Assembly (NCBI GenBank): GCA_034231615.1
Contig: CM067307.1
Span: 2,631,647 to 2,695,646, forward strand
Reading direction: 5' to 3'
Source of the DNA: Meghimatium bilineatum
Lineage: Eukaryota; Mollusca; Gastropoda; Stylommatophora; Philomycidae
DNA: 64,000 bases
Positions within the stretch are counted from its first letter, which is position 1, and every line of letters starts with the position of its first letter. Made by a program: the position numbers and the translations under genes. The notes beneath the pieces are model-generated. The model ran no database searches. It worked only from the letters and a program-made list of their open reading frames with translations, and had not been told where the DNA came from. Below are positions 55,231 to 64,000 of this stretch, piece after piece.

Positions 55231-55660
55231 TCAGCACAAAATGTGCTCCAAACAGTTCTGTCCTTAGTCACTCGGAGAAGTGTAGAAAAATCACCCGAAA
55301 CCATTCGTGGATGTTCTTAATCCAGGGTTTTCTCTGTCTCCCTCTTCTCCTTCGTGCCTCGACTGCCCCTTGCTAAATAATTTGAGAGAGAAAGAGTCAT
55401 GTCTGGTTACATGTCCAAACCAAACAAGTTTACGTTGTTTCACAACTGCTAAAACTTGATCTTGATGTCCTGCAAGTTTACGTTGTTTCACCACTGCTAA
55501 AACTTGACCTTGATGTCCTGCAAGTTTACGTTGTTTCACCACTGCTAAAACTTGATCTTGATGTCCTTCAAGTTTTCTTATTTACTACCGGATAAATATA
55601 TTTGTCTTGTGTTCTATAGATCTAATTCTTAACATACTTCTGTAGCACTTGTTTGTTTGT
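55231..55660 (-). pseudogene. LINE (family B) C-terminal fragment with internal triplication
   Basis: Minus strand: a YREH-like trace near 55600 and three copies of VVKQRKLAGHQDQVLA. The last copy runs into VVKQRKLVWFGHVTRHDSFS, the RKLAWFGHVCRHDSLS motif of LINE B. GEEGDRENPGLRTSTNGFG follows, and then the 31-bp array. Truncated. Confidence 0.85.
55428..55571 (-). repeat. 48-bp triplication inside LINE B
   Basis: Three consecutive 48-bp units (GTTTACGTTGTTTCACAACT, then GCTAAAACTTGATCTTGATG, TCCTGCAA). The 16-residue period keeps the LINE frame. Confidence 0.95.
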
Positions 55661-55899
55661 TTGTCTTTTCTTTATCGTATTGTGATAATGCTTGTAGAAT
55701 GTATGCCTTCCTTTTATATTAAACTGTTTTTGAACCACCTTTTATTTTCTTGAATTGCTTACTATGTTGTATGATTTTGTTCGTTTATCTTATTGTGATA
55801 AAGATTCGCTGATAAAAACGCTGATTTCGTATATTTCTGTGTGAGTAAAACTGTCTATAACCAATGTTGTTTTTGCACATCTACGTTTGCTATATTGGT

Positions 55900-56170
55900 T
55901 GATTAAGATGCACTATCGCAAATCTCAGCGAGACAAGAGGCAGTGGAAGACAAAGACAGAAGTTGCTGGATGAGTTGTCACTGTGGCACAAGTGAATGTG
56001 TCACCAAATCAATTTATTAACACAAGAGACAGAGAGCTGCTGACTTCCGTATACTATAAAGGAAGGCTTGGATTCGGGTACCAAAAAGTAAACCTTCTAT
56101 TTGTGTCCACAGAAATGTCATAATGAATATTTCCTTAGTGGCAACCCTACGACCCTGAAAGTTTATAGGT
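55900..56170 (+). pseudogene. LINE family G 3' piece followed by a LINE B terminal scrap
   Basis: RGSGRQRQKLLDELSLWHK-type reading through frame changes near 55925-56035, including ACAAGAGACAGAGAG, parallels LLDELVLWHGQSSPTELI on the minus strand at the right window edge. At 56140-56165 GCAACCCTACGACCCTGAAAG matches the 3' terminus of LINE B. Small and decayed. Confidence 0.6.
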
Positions 56171-56339
56171 TGATAATGTTGATAAATACTGTGCATCAAC
56201 AGTCAATACAGATCAAGAGACAAGTCGAATCAGACCAGATACGTGACGTAGTGTGAGATCACCACACAGAACATATATTATTGAAGAAGGCCATGCTAAG
56301 TACGAGGTTCACTCTGATCCTGGGTTTCCATTTTCTAAA

Positions 56340-57720
56340 ATATTATTTATTATCATCATCAAGTTCCGGCTCCGCAAACAAGATTGGATGCAACGGATCT
56401 CCAACATCCCCTGTCTCTTGTTTTGGTGCTGCACTATGCTAGACTGTAACCTGTCCATCTTGTTATGCTATTCTCCGACTTGTATCTCTTTCTACCTCGT
56501 GCTCAGTTAACTTTGACTTTACCCTCAAGTAATATCTTCAATAAGGTGCCATGCGTTTTAACGTGCTCAAAATATTTTATTTGCCTGATCTTTATTTCTT
56601 TTAATAATTCTTAGCACCTCTTTGTTTGTTCTCTTTTCTTCCCATTATATTCTGCTATATAACCACATTTCAAAAGCACCACTTCTGTCTTCTAATTGTT
56701 TGTTTAGTGTCCATGTTTCTGAGCCATCCATTAATATAGAATAGATTTAGCATTTTATAATTCCCATTTTTAACTTGTTTGTAATTTGTTTAGATGTTAC
56801 TATTTTCATCATGTCATTGAAGGTACTTTTAGCCATTCCTATTCTCCTTTTAACTTCTCTTTCACATCTAACGTCATTTGTGACTATGTTTCCAAGATAT
56901 TGATAGTGTTTTACTTGTAGTTTCTCTCCATGTATGTTTATGTTTAGCTCTTGTACTTCTGTGTCTTTGATGATTATAATGGCTTATGTTTTTTGGATAT
57001 TTATATCCAGTCCGTATTCATAACTTAATTTATTGACTTGATCTATTAGTATTTGTAGTTCACTTTCTGCTAAAAGAACAGCGTCATCTGCATATCTCAG
57101 GTCATTTATTATTTTTCCATTGATCTTGAGAGTCTTGACATCTTTTCTATATGTGTAAAAATATTCTCTGTGTAGATATTAAATAGGTAGTCGTAAATTT
57201 CGATAACAGTTACTATATTGTTCCGACATGCCGACGTTGTCCTTGAACTAGTTACGGGCACGGCGTGGGTGGGCGGAACAACAAAGAAACCTGTCGCAAG
57301 GGCCAGAGTTGTGCCCTGATGTCGACGTCTGTTTCAGTGGCATTAGTCTTGAAACACCATCGAGTCGGATAACTGCTGGAACAGAGGACGGAGCACTTAT
57401 TGGAATGTCCCATGTGCTGTGAGGCAGTTTCTAATCACGAATCACGAATATTAAATAGATTTGGCGATAAAAGGCAGCCTTGCCTTACCCCTATTCTTAT
57501 TTATATGTATTGTGAGTACTTGTTTTCACATCATATTGATGCACTATTGTTTCCAATGTATATTTCTAATCGGTCTGATGACTTTTCCATCTATGCTTAT
57601 TTCTTGAAGACATTTGATTAATTTTCATGATGGACTCTGTCAAAAGCCTTTCTGTAGTCTATAAAGTAAATATAGATACTTTTTTAGACTTTTATATATT
57701 TCTCTATTGATATCGACATG
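56340..57720 (-). pseudogene. RTE-like LINE (family E), minus-strand copy
   Basis: Minus strand: the AFDRVHHEN region near 57640, then (after the retroposon at 57187-57447) FNIYTENIF, LRYADDAVLLAESELQ near 57090 (motif C intact), HYQYLGNIVTNDV, KSTFNDMMKIVTSKQITNKL, YGSETWTLNK and GRKRYKSEN. It ends near a GATGATAATAA tail at 56345-56360. Frames shift repeatedly. The overlapping region has an inverted paralogue at 57722-58215. Confidence 0.8.
57187..57447 (+). mobile_element. Non-autonomous retroposon with a LINE C-like 3' end, copy 3 (261 bp)
   Basis: 5'-truncated copy flanked by ATATTAAATAG at 57176-57186 and 57448-57458, an 11-bp target duplication. It contains GGGCACGGCGTGGGTGGGCG and GTGCCCTGATGTCGACGT, ends LLEQRTEHLLECPMCCEA, and has a TAATCACGAATCACGA tail. 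It sits inside the minus-strand RTE-like copy. Confidence 0.85.
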
Positions 57721-57721
57721 T

Positions 57722-58215
57722 TAAACACGGAGGTCGGTGAAGAACAATTCGGTTTTTGGGAAAAACAAAGGAACCGGAGAAGCTATACTGAGTATCCGAC
57801 TAGTGATAGATAAATATATAGAAGTTCAAAATGTATTAATATTTGCTTCATAGACTAGAGCAAGGACTTTTAGTTCAACGTGAAAAATTAATCAAATGTC
57901 TTCAAGAAATAAGCATAGATGGAAAAGACATCACACTGATTAGAAATATATATTTGGAAGAAATTGCATCAATAAGGTGTGAAAACAGCTACTCACCATA
58001 CATAGAAATAAGAAGAGGGGTAAGACAAGGATGCATTTTATCACCAAGCCTATTAACTATCTACACAGAGAATATCTTTAAAAATATAGAAGAAATGTCG
58101 GGACTCAAGATCAATGGGAAAATAATAAACAGCCTGAGATATGCAGATGAAGCTGTTCTTTTAGCAGAAAGTGAACTACAAAGACTAATAGTTCAAGTCA
58201 ATAAATCAAGTAATG
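57722..58215 (+). pseudogene. RTE-like LINE (family E) RT fragment, plus strand
   Basis: Starts near GEEQFGFW (in broken frame). A 128-codon ORF from 57843 then reads LIKCLQEISIDGKDITLIRN, RRGVRQGCILSPSLLTIY and LRYADEAVLLAESELQ. The catalytic YADD is YADE here, whereas the inverted copy at about 57090 reads YADD. Truncated at 58215. Confidence 0.85.
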
Positions 58216-58224
58216 AATATATCA

Positions 58225-59590
58225 AGTGACATATTCGTTCCAGAACGTTGTTTTTGTCGTGGATACTATGAACTCCTCTCTGTTCCGGTCAAGCAGGCCT
58301 GCAATGGCCAAAGACATGTGTATACATTCTTCGATGTCGCTGGTCCATCGTCTTCTTAGTCTTCCTCTTCTTCTCCACCCGGCACTCTGCCCTCTAGAAT
58401 CAACCTTTCCATACCATCATATCGCTTTAAGTGTCCAAAATACTGTAGCTTCCTTCTTATGATGGTATTTAGAAGTCACCCTTCGTTTAGTTACAGTAAT
58501 TTCAAAATTTCAATGTTCTTCTTTTTCTCTGTCTTTGATATTCGTAGGATCTTTCTGTAGCACTTTATTTCAAATTAATTTTATCTTTTGGATATTGTCT
58601 TGTTTAAAGTCCAAGTCTGGCATCCATAAGTTGCAACTGGAAGACACACGATATTAAAATGGTTCATTTAGTGTCATTATTACTATTGTTACTATTAAAG
58701 CCATAGCTATCTCATTTGTGTGAATTTGAGTGTTGCAATTGCAAGTCTTCTTCTAATCTCGACTGAACAATCTACGGAACTGTTTATATTTGCTCCCAAA
58801 TATTCGAATTTGCTTACACATTCTAGTTGTATATTTTCTATGTTGATTATTGGTTTGATCTTTGTTTAGTATTTTATCATAAATTTTTGTTTCTGTGCGT
58901 TTAGATATAGATTTTGGATTCCGGTGTACTTCTTTATTGTTGTGATTAGTTGTTTCAGTCCCTCAGGATGTGTAATAAGTAGGATTGTGTCATCTGTATA
59001 TCATATTTCTGGAATCTTGTACCCACCGATCTTTATTGGATGAAATTCATTTTCCTCTAGTTCTTCTCTTACATTTCGCATTATATTCTCTGCATAGACG
59101 TTAAAAAGATACGGGATAGAGTGCACCCCTGTCTCACTCCACTTGAACAGCGAACCATTCAGATGTTTCTCCTTCCACTAGTACTGATGCTTGTTGTTCG
59201 TGATATAGTGTTTCAATAAGATGTACTAGATGTTTGGGGAAGCCCGTGTCTCCCATGATGGATCATACCTGATGATATTGAACACAATCAAACCCCTTGA
59301 TGTAATCTATGAAACACATGTGTAGATCTAAACTGTATTCTCTACATTTCACAATTATATTCCTCGTGTTGAATATGTGGTCTCATCTTCCTGCTCGAAA
59401 TCCGGCTTGAACTTCATGAATTTCTGTTTTTAATTTGCGTTGTATTCTTTTCAATATGATCTGCAGTTGTATTTTGCTGGCTTGACTAATTAGTGCTACT
59501 GTTCTATAGTTGGTACATAGTTGAAGGTCTCCTTTCTGTGACAAGGGTATGTACACTGACTTTTTCCATTGTTCCGGCCATATTCCGCTT
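58225..59590 (-). pseudogene. RTE-like LINE, second subfamily, RT region
   Basis: Minus strand with many stops: WKKSVYIPLSQKGDLQLCTN, EIHEVQAGFRAGR, LHMCFIDYIKGFDCVQYHQ (motif A), LIETLYHEQQASVLVEGE, a degraded motif C, then near the 3' end RRRGRLRRRWTSDIEECIHM and LAIAGLLDRNREEF. Distinct in sequence from the 56-57-kb copies. Confidence 0.8.
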
Positions 59591-59689
59591 GTCCATATCT
59601 TGCAGCCATAAAGTCTGGTCTATTTGAACACTGGAATCTCCACCGGCGTGTATCATCATCTCTGATGTTATTCCGTCGTTACCTCGAGC

Positions 59690-60092
59690 TTATCCTTTTT
59701 TTCATATTTCTGAATTGTTCTTCACCGGCCCCCGTGTCTATCTTGTTCTTAATTCTTTCATGTATTATCTTGAGAAGTATTTTAGTTAGATGACTCATTA
59801 GACTTATTGTTCTATATTCTGTGCAGTCCACAGCCCTGGGCTCCTTAGATAGTGCTATAAATATTGTTGATGTTAGGTCTTTTGGTATGAGGCCTGTTTC
59901 ATATATGTTATTTCAAAGTTCTGTGATAATATCCACACCAAACTCATTTAGATATTTTATTATGTCTGCTGTTATGTTGTCGGAGCCTGCTGAATTTCCA
60001 CATTTTATTGCATTTTCTACTTCTACTTTCAGTATTTTTTGTCCATTATTGTTGTGTACATCATTATTTATATCCAAATTTCATGTAAAATG
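59690..60092 (-). pseudogene. RTE-like LINE RT-finger fragment
   Basis: Minus strand: KVEVENAIKCGNSAGSDNIT, ADIIKYLNEFGVDIITEL, YETGLIPKDLTSTIFIALSK, DCTEYRTISLMSHLTKILLK, ending EEQF. It is the part immediately upstream of the segment seen at 57.7 kb, so it may derive from the same element before rearrangement. Bordered at 60093 by a C-run/A-run. Confidence 0.78.
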
Positions 60093-60385
60093 TGCCCCCT
60101 CCACCCCCCCCCCCAAAAAAAAAATATAACCATACTACTAACATTTAAAACATTTAAAAATTGGTTAAGAATAGAAGATTGACTAAAAAATTAAATTTTA
60201 TAGCTAGTGACATTTAAAAAATGGTTAAACTCTGGCAACCCTGGGCTCCTCTCAGTTGCCCAAACCTAATCAGCTCACTATTACAGATAGACACCACTTA
60301 TTTCACAAACATACGTCATTCATGCTTATTTTCACACACCAATGTTCCAATAAATTCATTAACTGAAATTTCAAAATATATTTAC

Positions 60386-60505
60386 TATAGTTATTTGGTT
60401 CTCCTGTCGCCCAACCGCTGAATTTTGAGAAATCTATATTGCTTGGTTTCCACAACCATACTCCTTGGTGGGTCAAATCAGTTGCCCCAATCCAAGCGCC
60501 AATGA
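60386..60505 (-). CDS. Host exon: C-type lectin-like domain fragment
   Basis: A 120-bp exon on the minus strand encoding IGAWIGATDLTHQGVWLWKP, then FSKFSGWATGEPNN. This is the C-type lectin core: the WIG strand, the W-x-W pair, and EPN, the motif associated with calcium-dependent mannose-type binding in this family. It is preceded by TTGTATGTTCACAG, a good acceptor, and followed by GTAAAT, an acceptable donor. Splicing there gives a symmetric phase 1-1 exon. The flanking cysteines of the domain are not in this exon. I found no second exon in the window, so gene extent, product and expression are unknown. It is open with no stops over the domain, unlike the transposon relics around it. Secretion or membrane location cannot be judged. 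Confidence 0.82.
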
Positions 60506-61009
60506 CTGTGAACATACAACTAGCATATTAGTTACATAGACATAACACGGGCTCAAAATACGTGGACAATTGATGTCATTGTGTTTCCCCATTCGCAATA
60601 CATCCCTCAAACAGACCCCCCCCTCTACTCAGATTATCACTCATATCACGAAATTACCCAGCTTCATTTGATAATTACCACGAAATATCCCAAAATTATT
60701 CAACTTCAATCGATAATTACCATTAAATATCATGAAATTGTCTAGATTAATCGATAATTATAGCCCAGACTTTCAACTTTCTATGTTATCAAACTATTCT
60801 GAATATGGAATAGTCCTCATAATGATGGACTTTCTGTTATACAGTTATTTCTTAATACTAATCCGAACAAGTCTATTGCTACTGTTACTATAATTCGAGA
60901 TTATTACACATTTCATTAATTTTGTTAGTGGTTTCTATCCTGCTATTAAATTTACTTCTTTCATTTCCTACACATGTGTGTTTCCATATGATCTACATTT
61001 TTTACCACG
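60506..61009. other. AT-rich spacer, possible intron of the lectin gene
   Basis: Contains a short C-run near 60617 and repeated ATCGATAATTA-type words at 60660-60770. No exon recognised. Confidence 0.4.
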
Positions 61010-62480
61010 TCGGTACACTACAAGCTCACTGCCTCTCCTAGGAAATACATCCCTGGACTCGTCGGTACATTATAAGCTCACTGTTTCTCCTAGGAAATAC
61101 TTAACTGGCAACGTTAGTACATTATAGTTCACTGCTTCTCCTGGGAAATACTTCACTGACCACGTTGGTACATTAGAAATCACTGATTCTCCTAAGAAAC
61201 ACATCCCTGGCCTAGTTGGTACATTAAAACTCACTGCTTGTCCTAGGAAATACATCACTGGCCTAATTGGTACATTAGAAATTACAGCTTCTCATAGGAA
61301 ATACATCCCTGGACTAGTTGGTACATTAGAAATCACTTCCTTTAATAGGAAATACATCACTGACCACGTCGGCATTTTATAAATCACTGCTTCACCTAGG
61401 AGATACATCACTAACCACGTCGGTACAATAGAAACCACTTCTTCTCCTGGGAAATACATCACTGACCACGTCGGTACAATAGAAAGTAACTGCTGCTCCT
61501 TGGAAATACATCACTGACCACGTCGATACATTAGAAATCACTAATTCTCCTAGTAAGTATATCCCTGGTCTAGTTGGTACATTAGAAATCACTGCTTCTC
61601 CTAGGAAAAATATACCTCGCATAGTTGGTATATTAGAAATCACTGCATCACCTAGGAGATACATCACTGACCACGTCGGTACAGTAGAATCTCACTGTTT
61701 CTCCTACGACATACAATACTGACAAAGATGGTACATTAGAAACTCACTGCTTCTCCTAGGAAATACATCACTTACTACGTCGGTACAATAGAATCTCACT
61801 GTTTCTCCTAGGACATACATCACTGACAACGATGGTACATTAGAAACTCACTGCTTCTCCTAGGACATACATCACTGACCACGTCGGTACATTATAATCT
61901 CACTGCTTCTCCTAGGAAATACAACACTGACCACGTTGGTACATTATAAGCTCACTGCTTCTCCTAGGAAATACATCACTGGCCACATCGGTACAATCGA
62001 AACTCACTGCTTCTCCTATGAAATACATCACTGACCACGTCAGTACATTATAAATTCACTGCTTCTCCTAGGAAATACATCACTGACCACGTCGGTACAT
62101 TATAAGCTCACTGCTTCTCCTAGGAAATACTTAACAGGCAACGTTAGTACATTATAAGCTCACTGCTTCTCCTAGGAAAAACATCACTGACCACGTTGGT
62201 ACATTATAAGCTCACTGCTTCTCCTAGGAAATACTTCACTGACCACGTTGGTACATTAAAAATTCACTGCTTCTCCAAGGAAATACATCCCTGGCCTAGT
62301 TGGTACATTAGAAATCACTGCTTCTCCTAGGAAATACATCCCTGACCTTGTTTGTACATTAGAAATCACTGCCTCTTCTAGGAAATTCATCACTGACCAC
62401 GTCAGTACATTAGTAACTCACTGCTTCTCCTAGGAAATACATCACTGACCACGTCGGTACATTATAATCTCACTGCTTCA
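61010..62480. repeat. 52-bp minisatellite, about 28 copies
   Basis: The unit contains CACTGCTTCTCCTAGGAAAT, ACATCACTGACCACGTCGGT and ACATTATAAGCT. A variant series starting ATACTTAAC near 61092 recurs near 62122 in almost the same order, suggesting a block of roughly 1 kb was duplicated. Confidence 0.94.
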
Positions 62481-62540
62481 CATATTGCTCTTCTTTATTC
62501 TACTTTATCCTATATTGAGGAATGTACGTAAATGTTGTTG

Positions 62541-62628
62541 GAGAAATCGGGACAACTTGCTAGAGAAATCGGGACAACTTGCTAGAGAAATCGGGATAAC
62601 TTGCTAGAGAAATCGGGACAACTTGCTA
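62541..62628. repeat. 22-bp tandem repeat, 4 copies
   Basis: GAGAAATCGGGACAACTTGC units. Starts at 62541 and 62563 give the period. Confidence 0.93.
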
Positions 62629-62955
62629 GAGACCGCGGGGAAGTCATAAGATTCATAAGGAAGACTCAAAGAGTACGTCACATGACTAATTGACTCACCC
62701 TAGGTCTTGTCGTCGTTCCCTCCCTCACTATCAGCTACTCCGTCTTCGTCGTCTCTGCCAAAGTGACGCAGATTTCCTATATCACGACCATTAGATGCTA
62801 CATTATTCCGCCGTCACTTGTAGCTTGAACATGTCCTGTCATCAACTTTCCCGATCTACCTATTTCCCGTTCTGCTGCACAGAAACCATCTATTAAACAC
62901 ACATCTGACCGACCTCAACTAAACATACATCTGACCGACCTCAACTAAACATAGA
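62629..62955. other. Unassigned spacer
   Basis: No recognisable exon. The minus strand has a GTGAGT word near 62700, but the frames before it contain stops. A 25-bp duplicate (CATCTGACCGACCTCAACTA) lies at 62900-62950. Confidence 0.5.
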
Positions 62956-63171
62956 GTTCTGAATCAGCTGTCACTGTGGCACAAAAAGATGTCACTAACT
63001 GAATTTGTTAACAACAGGAGACATATAGTTCTGAATCAGCTGTCACTGTGGCACAAAAAGATGTCACTAACTGAATTTGTTAACAACAGGAGACATATAG
63101 TTCTGAATCAGCTGTCACTGTGGCACAAAAAGATGTCACTAACTGAATTTGTTAACAACAGGAGACATAGA
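62956..63171 (+). repeat. 72-bp triplication of a LINE family G C-terminal segment
   Basis: Three copies of 72 bp starting GTTCTGAATCAGCTGTCACT, with starts at 62956, 63028 and 63100. The encoded 24-residue unit QLSLWHKKMSLTEFVNNRR matches LLDELVLWHGQSSPTELI on the minus strand at 63.8 kb, allowing for decay. Confidence 0.9.
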
Positions 63172-63632
63172 GTTCTGAAGAAACAATAATCGACTACGAC
63201 AATCGGCATGGTACTTGATTGATTTATGTGATTAATCGCATAACTCGGCATGGCACTTGATTGATGTATGTGGATGAATTACATAACACGGCATGGCACG
63301 TGATGGATTTACGTGGTTGAATCACATAAAAATCATACGGTATCACAAGAAATTTAAACCGAGTCCGTTCAGATGACACACATATGCGCCTCGAAAATTT
63401 AATCCACTCATCTGTCGTATTCAACCAATCCACATCTCTAAAACAAATTAATATTTTACTTCAAATTCTAACCCATTTCTCTTTCAAGCTTCTATGAATA
63501 TGGACCGGTCTTATTGTTATCAGTTCGACACAGATAACAATAACACACGTACTGCATAGGTATGTAATGTCTGCAAGAGCAATACACATTTAAAATTAGA
63601 ACGTTCCATAAATCTTCAGTACTGCAAGGCCC
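63172..63632. other. Unassigned spacer with a loose repeat
   Basis: Three degenerate copies of CGGCATGGCACTTGATTGAT near 63205-63305. Otherwise unique. Confidence 0.5.
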
Positions 63633-63742
63633 AATTACACCTACATGTAAACATAACTAAATTACACCTAAATTTAAACATAACTAAATTACACCTACAT
63701 TTAAACATAACTAAATTACACCTGCATGTAAACATAACTAAA
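63633..63742. repeat. 27-bp tandem repeat, 4 copies
   Basis: Units ATTACACCTACATGTAAACA, then TAACTAA. Confidence 0.92.
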
Positions 63743-64000
63743 TCAATCAATCAAGTGCCATTCCGAATGGCGTAAGCGATCATGTTTCTCCGCGACTCTC
63801 TGTCTCTTGTGTTGTCAATAAGCTCGGTTGGTGAGCTTTGACCGTGCCACAATACAAGTTCATCTAGTAACTTTTCTCTTTGTCAACCGCTATATCTTCT
63901 CCCCTTGATCTTTCCAATGGTTATTAAGTGTTAAAGCTGTGTTCTTTTCAGCACATGCCCTAGAATCCTTGACTGTCTGCCCCTAATGTTTGATATTGTT
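63743..64000 (-). pseudogene. LINE family G 3' end, running off the window
   Basis: Minus strand: GQTVKDSRACAEKN, TLNNHWKDQGEKI and LLDELVLWHGQSSPTELIDN, then TRDRESRRNMIAYAIRNGT and a stop, followed by an (ATTG)n tail at 63743-63752. The pattern fits a LINE ORF2 C-terminus after the RT thumb. The rest of the element lies beyond position 64000. Confidence 0.7.

Noticed and set aside
62640..62800. Minus-strand acidic exon ending at a GTGAGT donor
   Set aside because: The open frame has a stop just before the donor and the other frames contain stops. No domain and no acceptor that I could support.

Overview
The window looks like a eukaryotic, intron- and repeat-dominated stretch of an animal genome, most likely a lophotrochozoan and plausibly a mollusc. 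The reasons are AT-rich non-coding DNA, at least seven kinds of decayed non-LTR retrotransposon (LINE), hAT and Tc1/mariner-type DNA transposon relics, tRNA-derived SINE-like sequences, and a single recognisable host exon encoding part of a C-type lectin domain. There are no operons, ribosome-binding sites or bacterial genes. The taxonomic call is an inference from family resemblance only.

Layout. 1-18.2 kb is almost wall-to-wall minisatellites (units of 47, 45, 46, 13, 58, 17, 15, 49, 40 and 7+8 bp). The 49-bp array is split by a 1.8-kb LINE flanked by a 9-bp target duplication, and this LINE carries the best ORF in the window (421 aa, internally deleted but in frame). 18.7-32.6 kb is a graveyard of nested elements: a hAT transposase split by one LINE and abutted by another, RNase-H-bearing LINE fragments, two overlapping mariner-type transposase relics, and an RT-RNase H LINE containing a SINE. 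33.2-40.7 kb is again arrays (60, 15, 40 and 44 bp). 40.8-46.0 kb is a three-level nest: an RT-RNase H LINE on the minus strand, cut by a plus-strand LINE with an 11-bp duplication, itself cut by an unidentified 1.23-kb retroposon with a 10-bp duplication. 47-60.1 kb mixes LINE fragments, a short non-autonomous derivative in three copies and a 35-bp array. 60.4 kb holds the lectin exon. 61-63.7 kb is a 52-bp array with smaller ones, and the window closes in another LINE 3' end.

Two themes link the parts. First, several minisatellites appear to have been born from transposon sequence: LINE coding segments (57 bp x7, 48 bp x3, 31 bp x7, 72 bp x3, 60 bp x2), a SINE-like 3' end (the 44-bp array) and possibly a tRNA-like SINE head (the 60-bp array). 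Second, unrelated arrays contain higher-order blocks of similar overall size (about 400, 480, 484 and 490 bp) although their units differ. Apart from the lectin exon and perhaps the 421-aa LINE ORF, I see no gene likely to be expressed as a functional protein. Long ORFs inside arrays are by-products of repetition.
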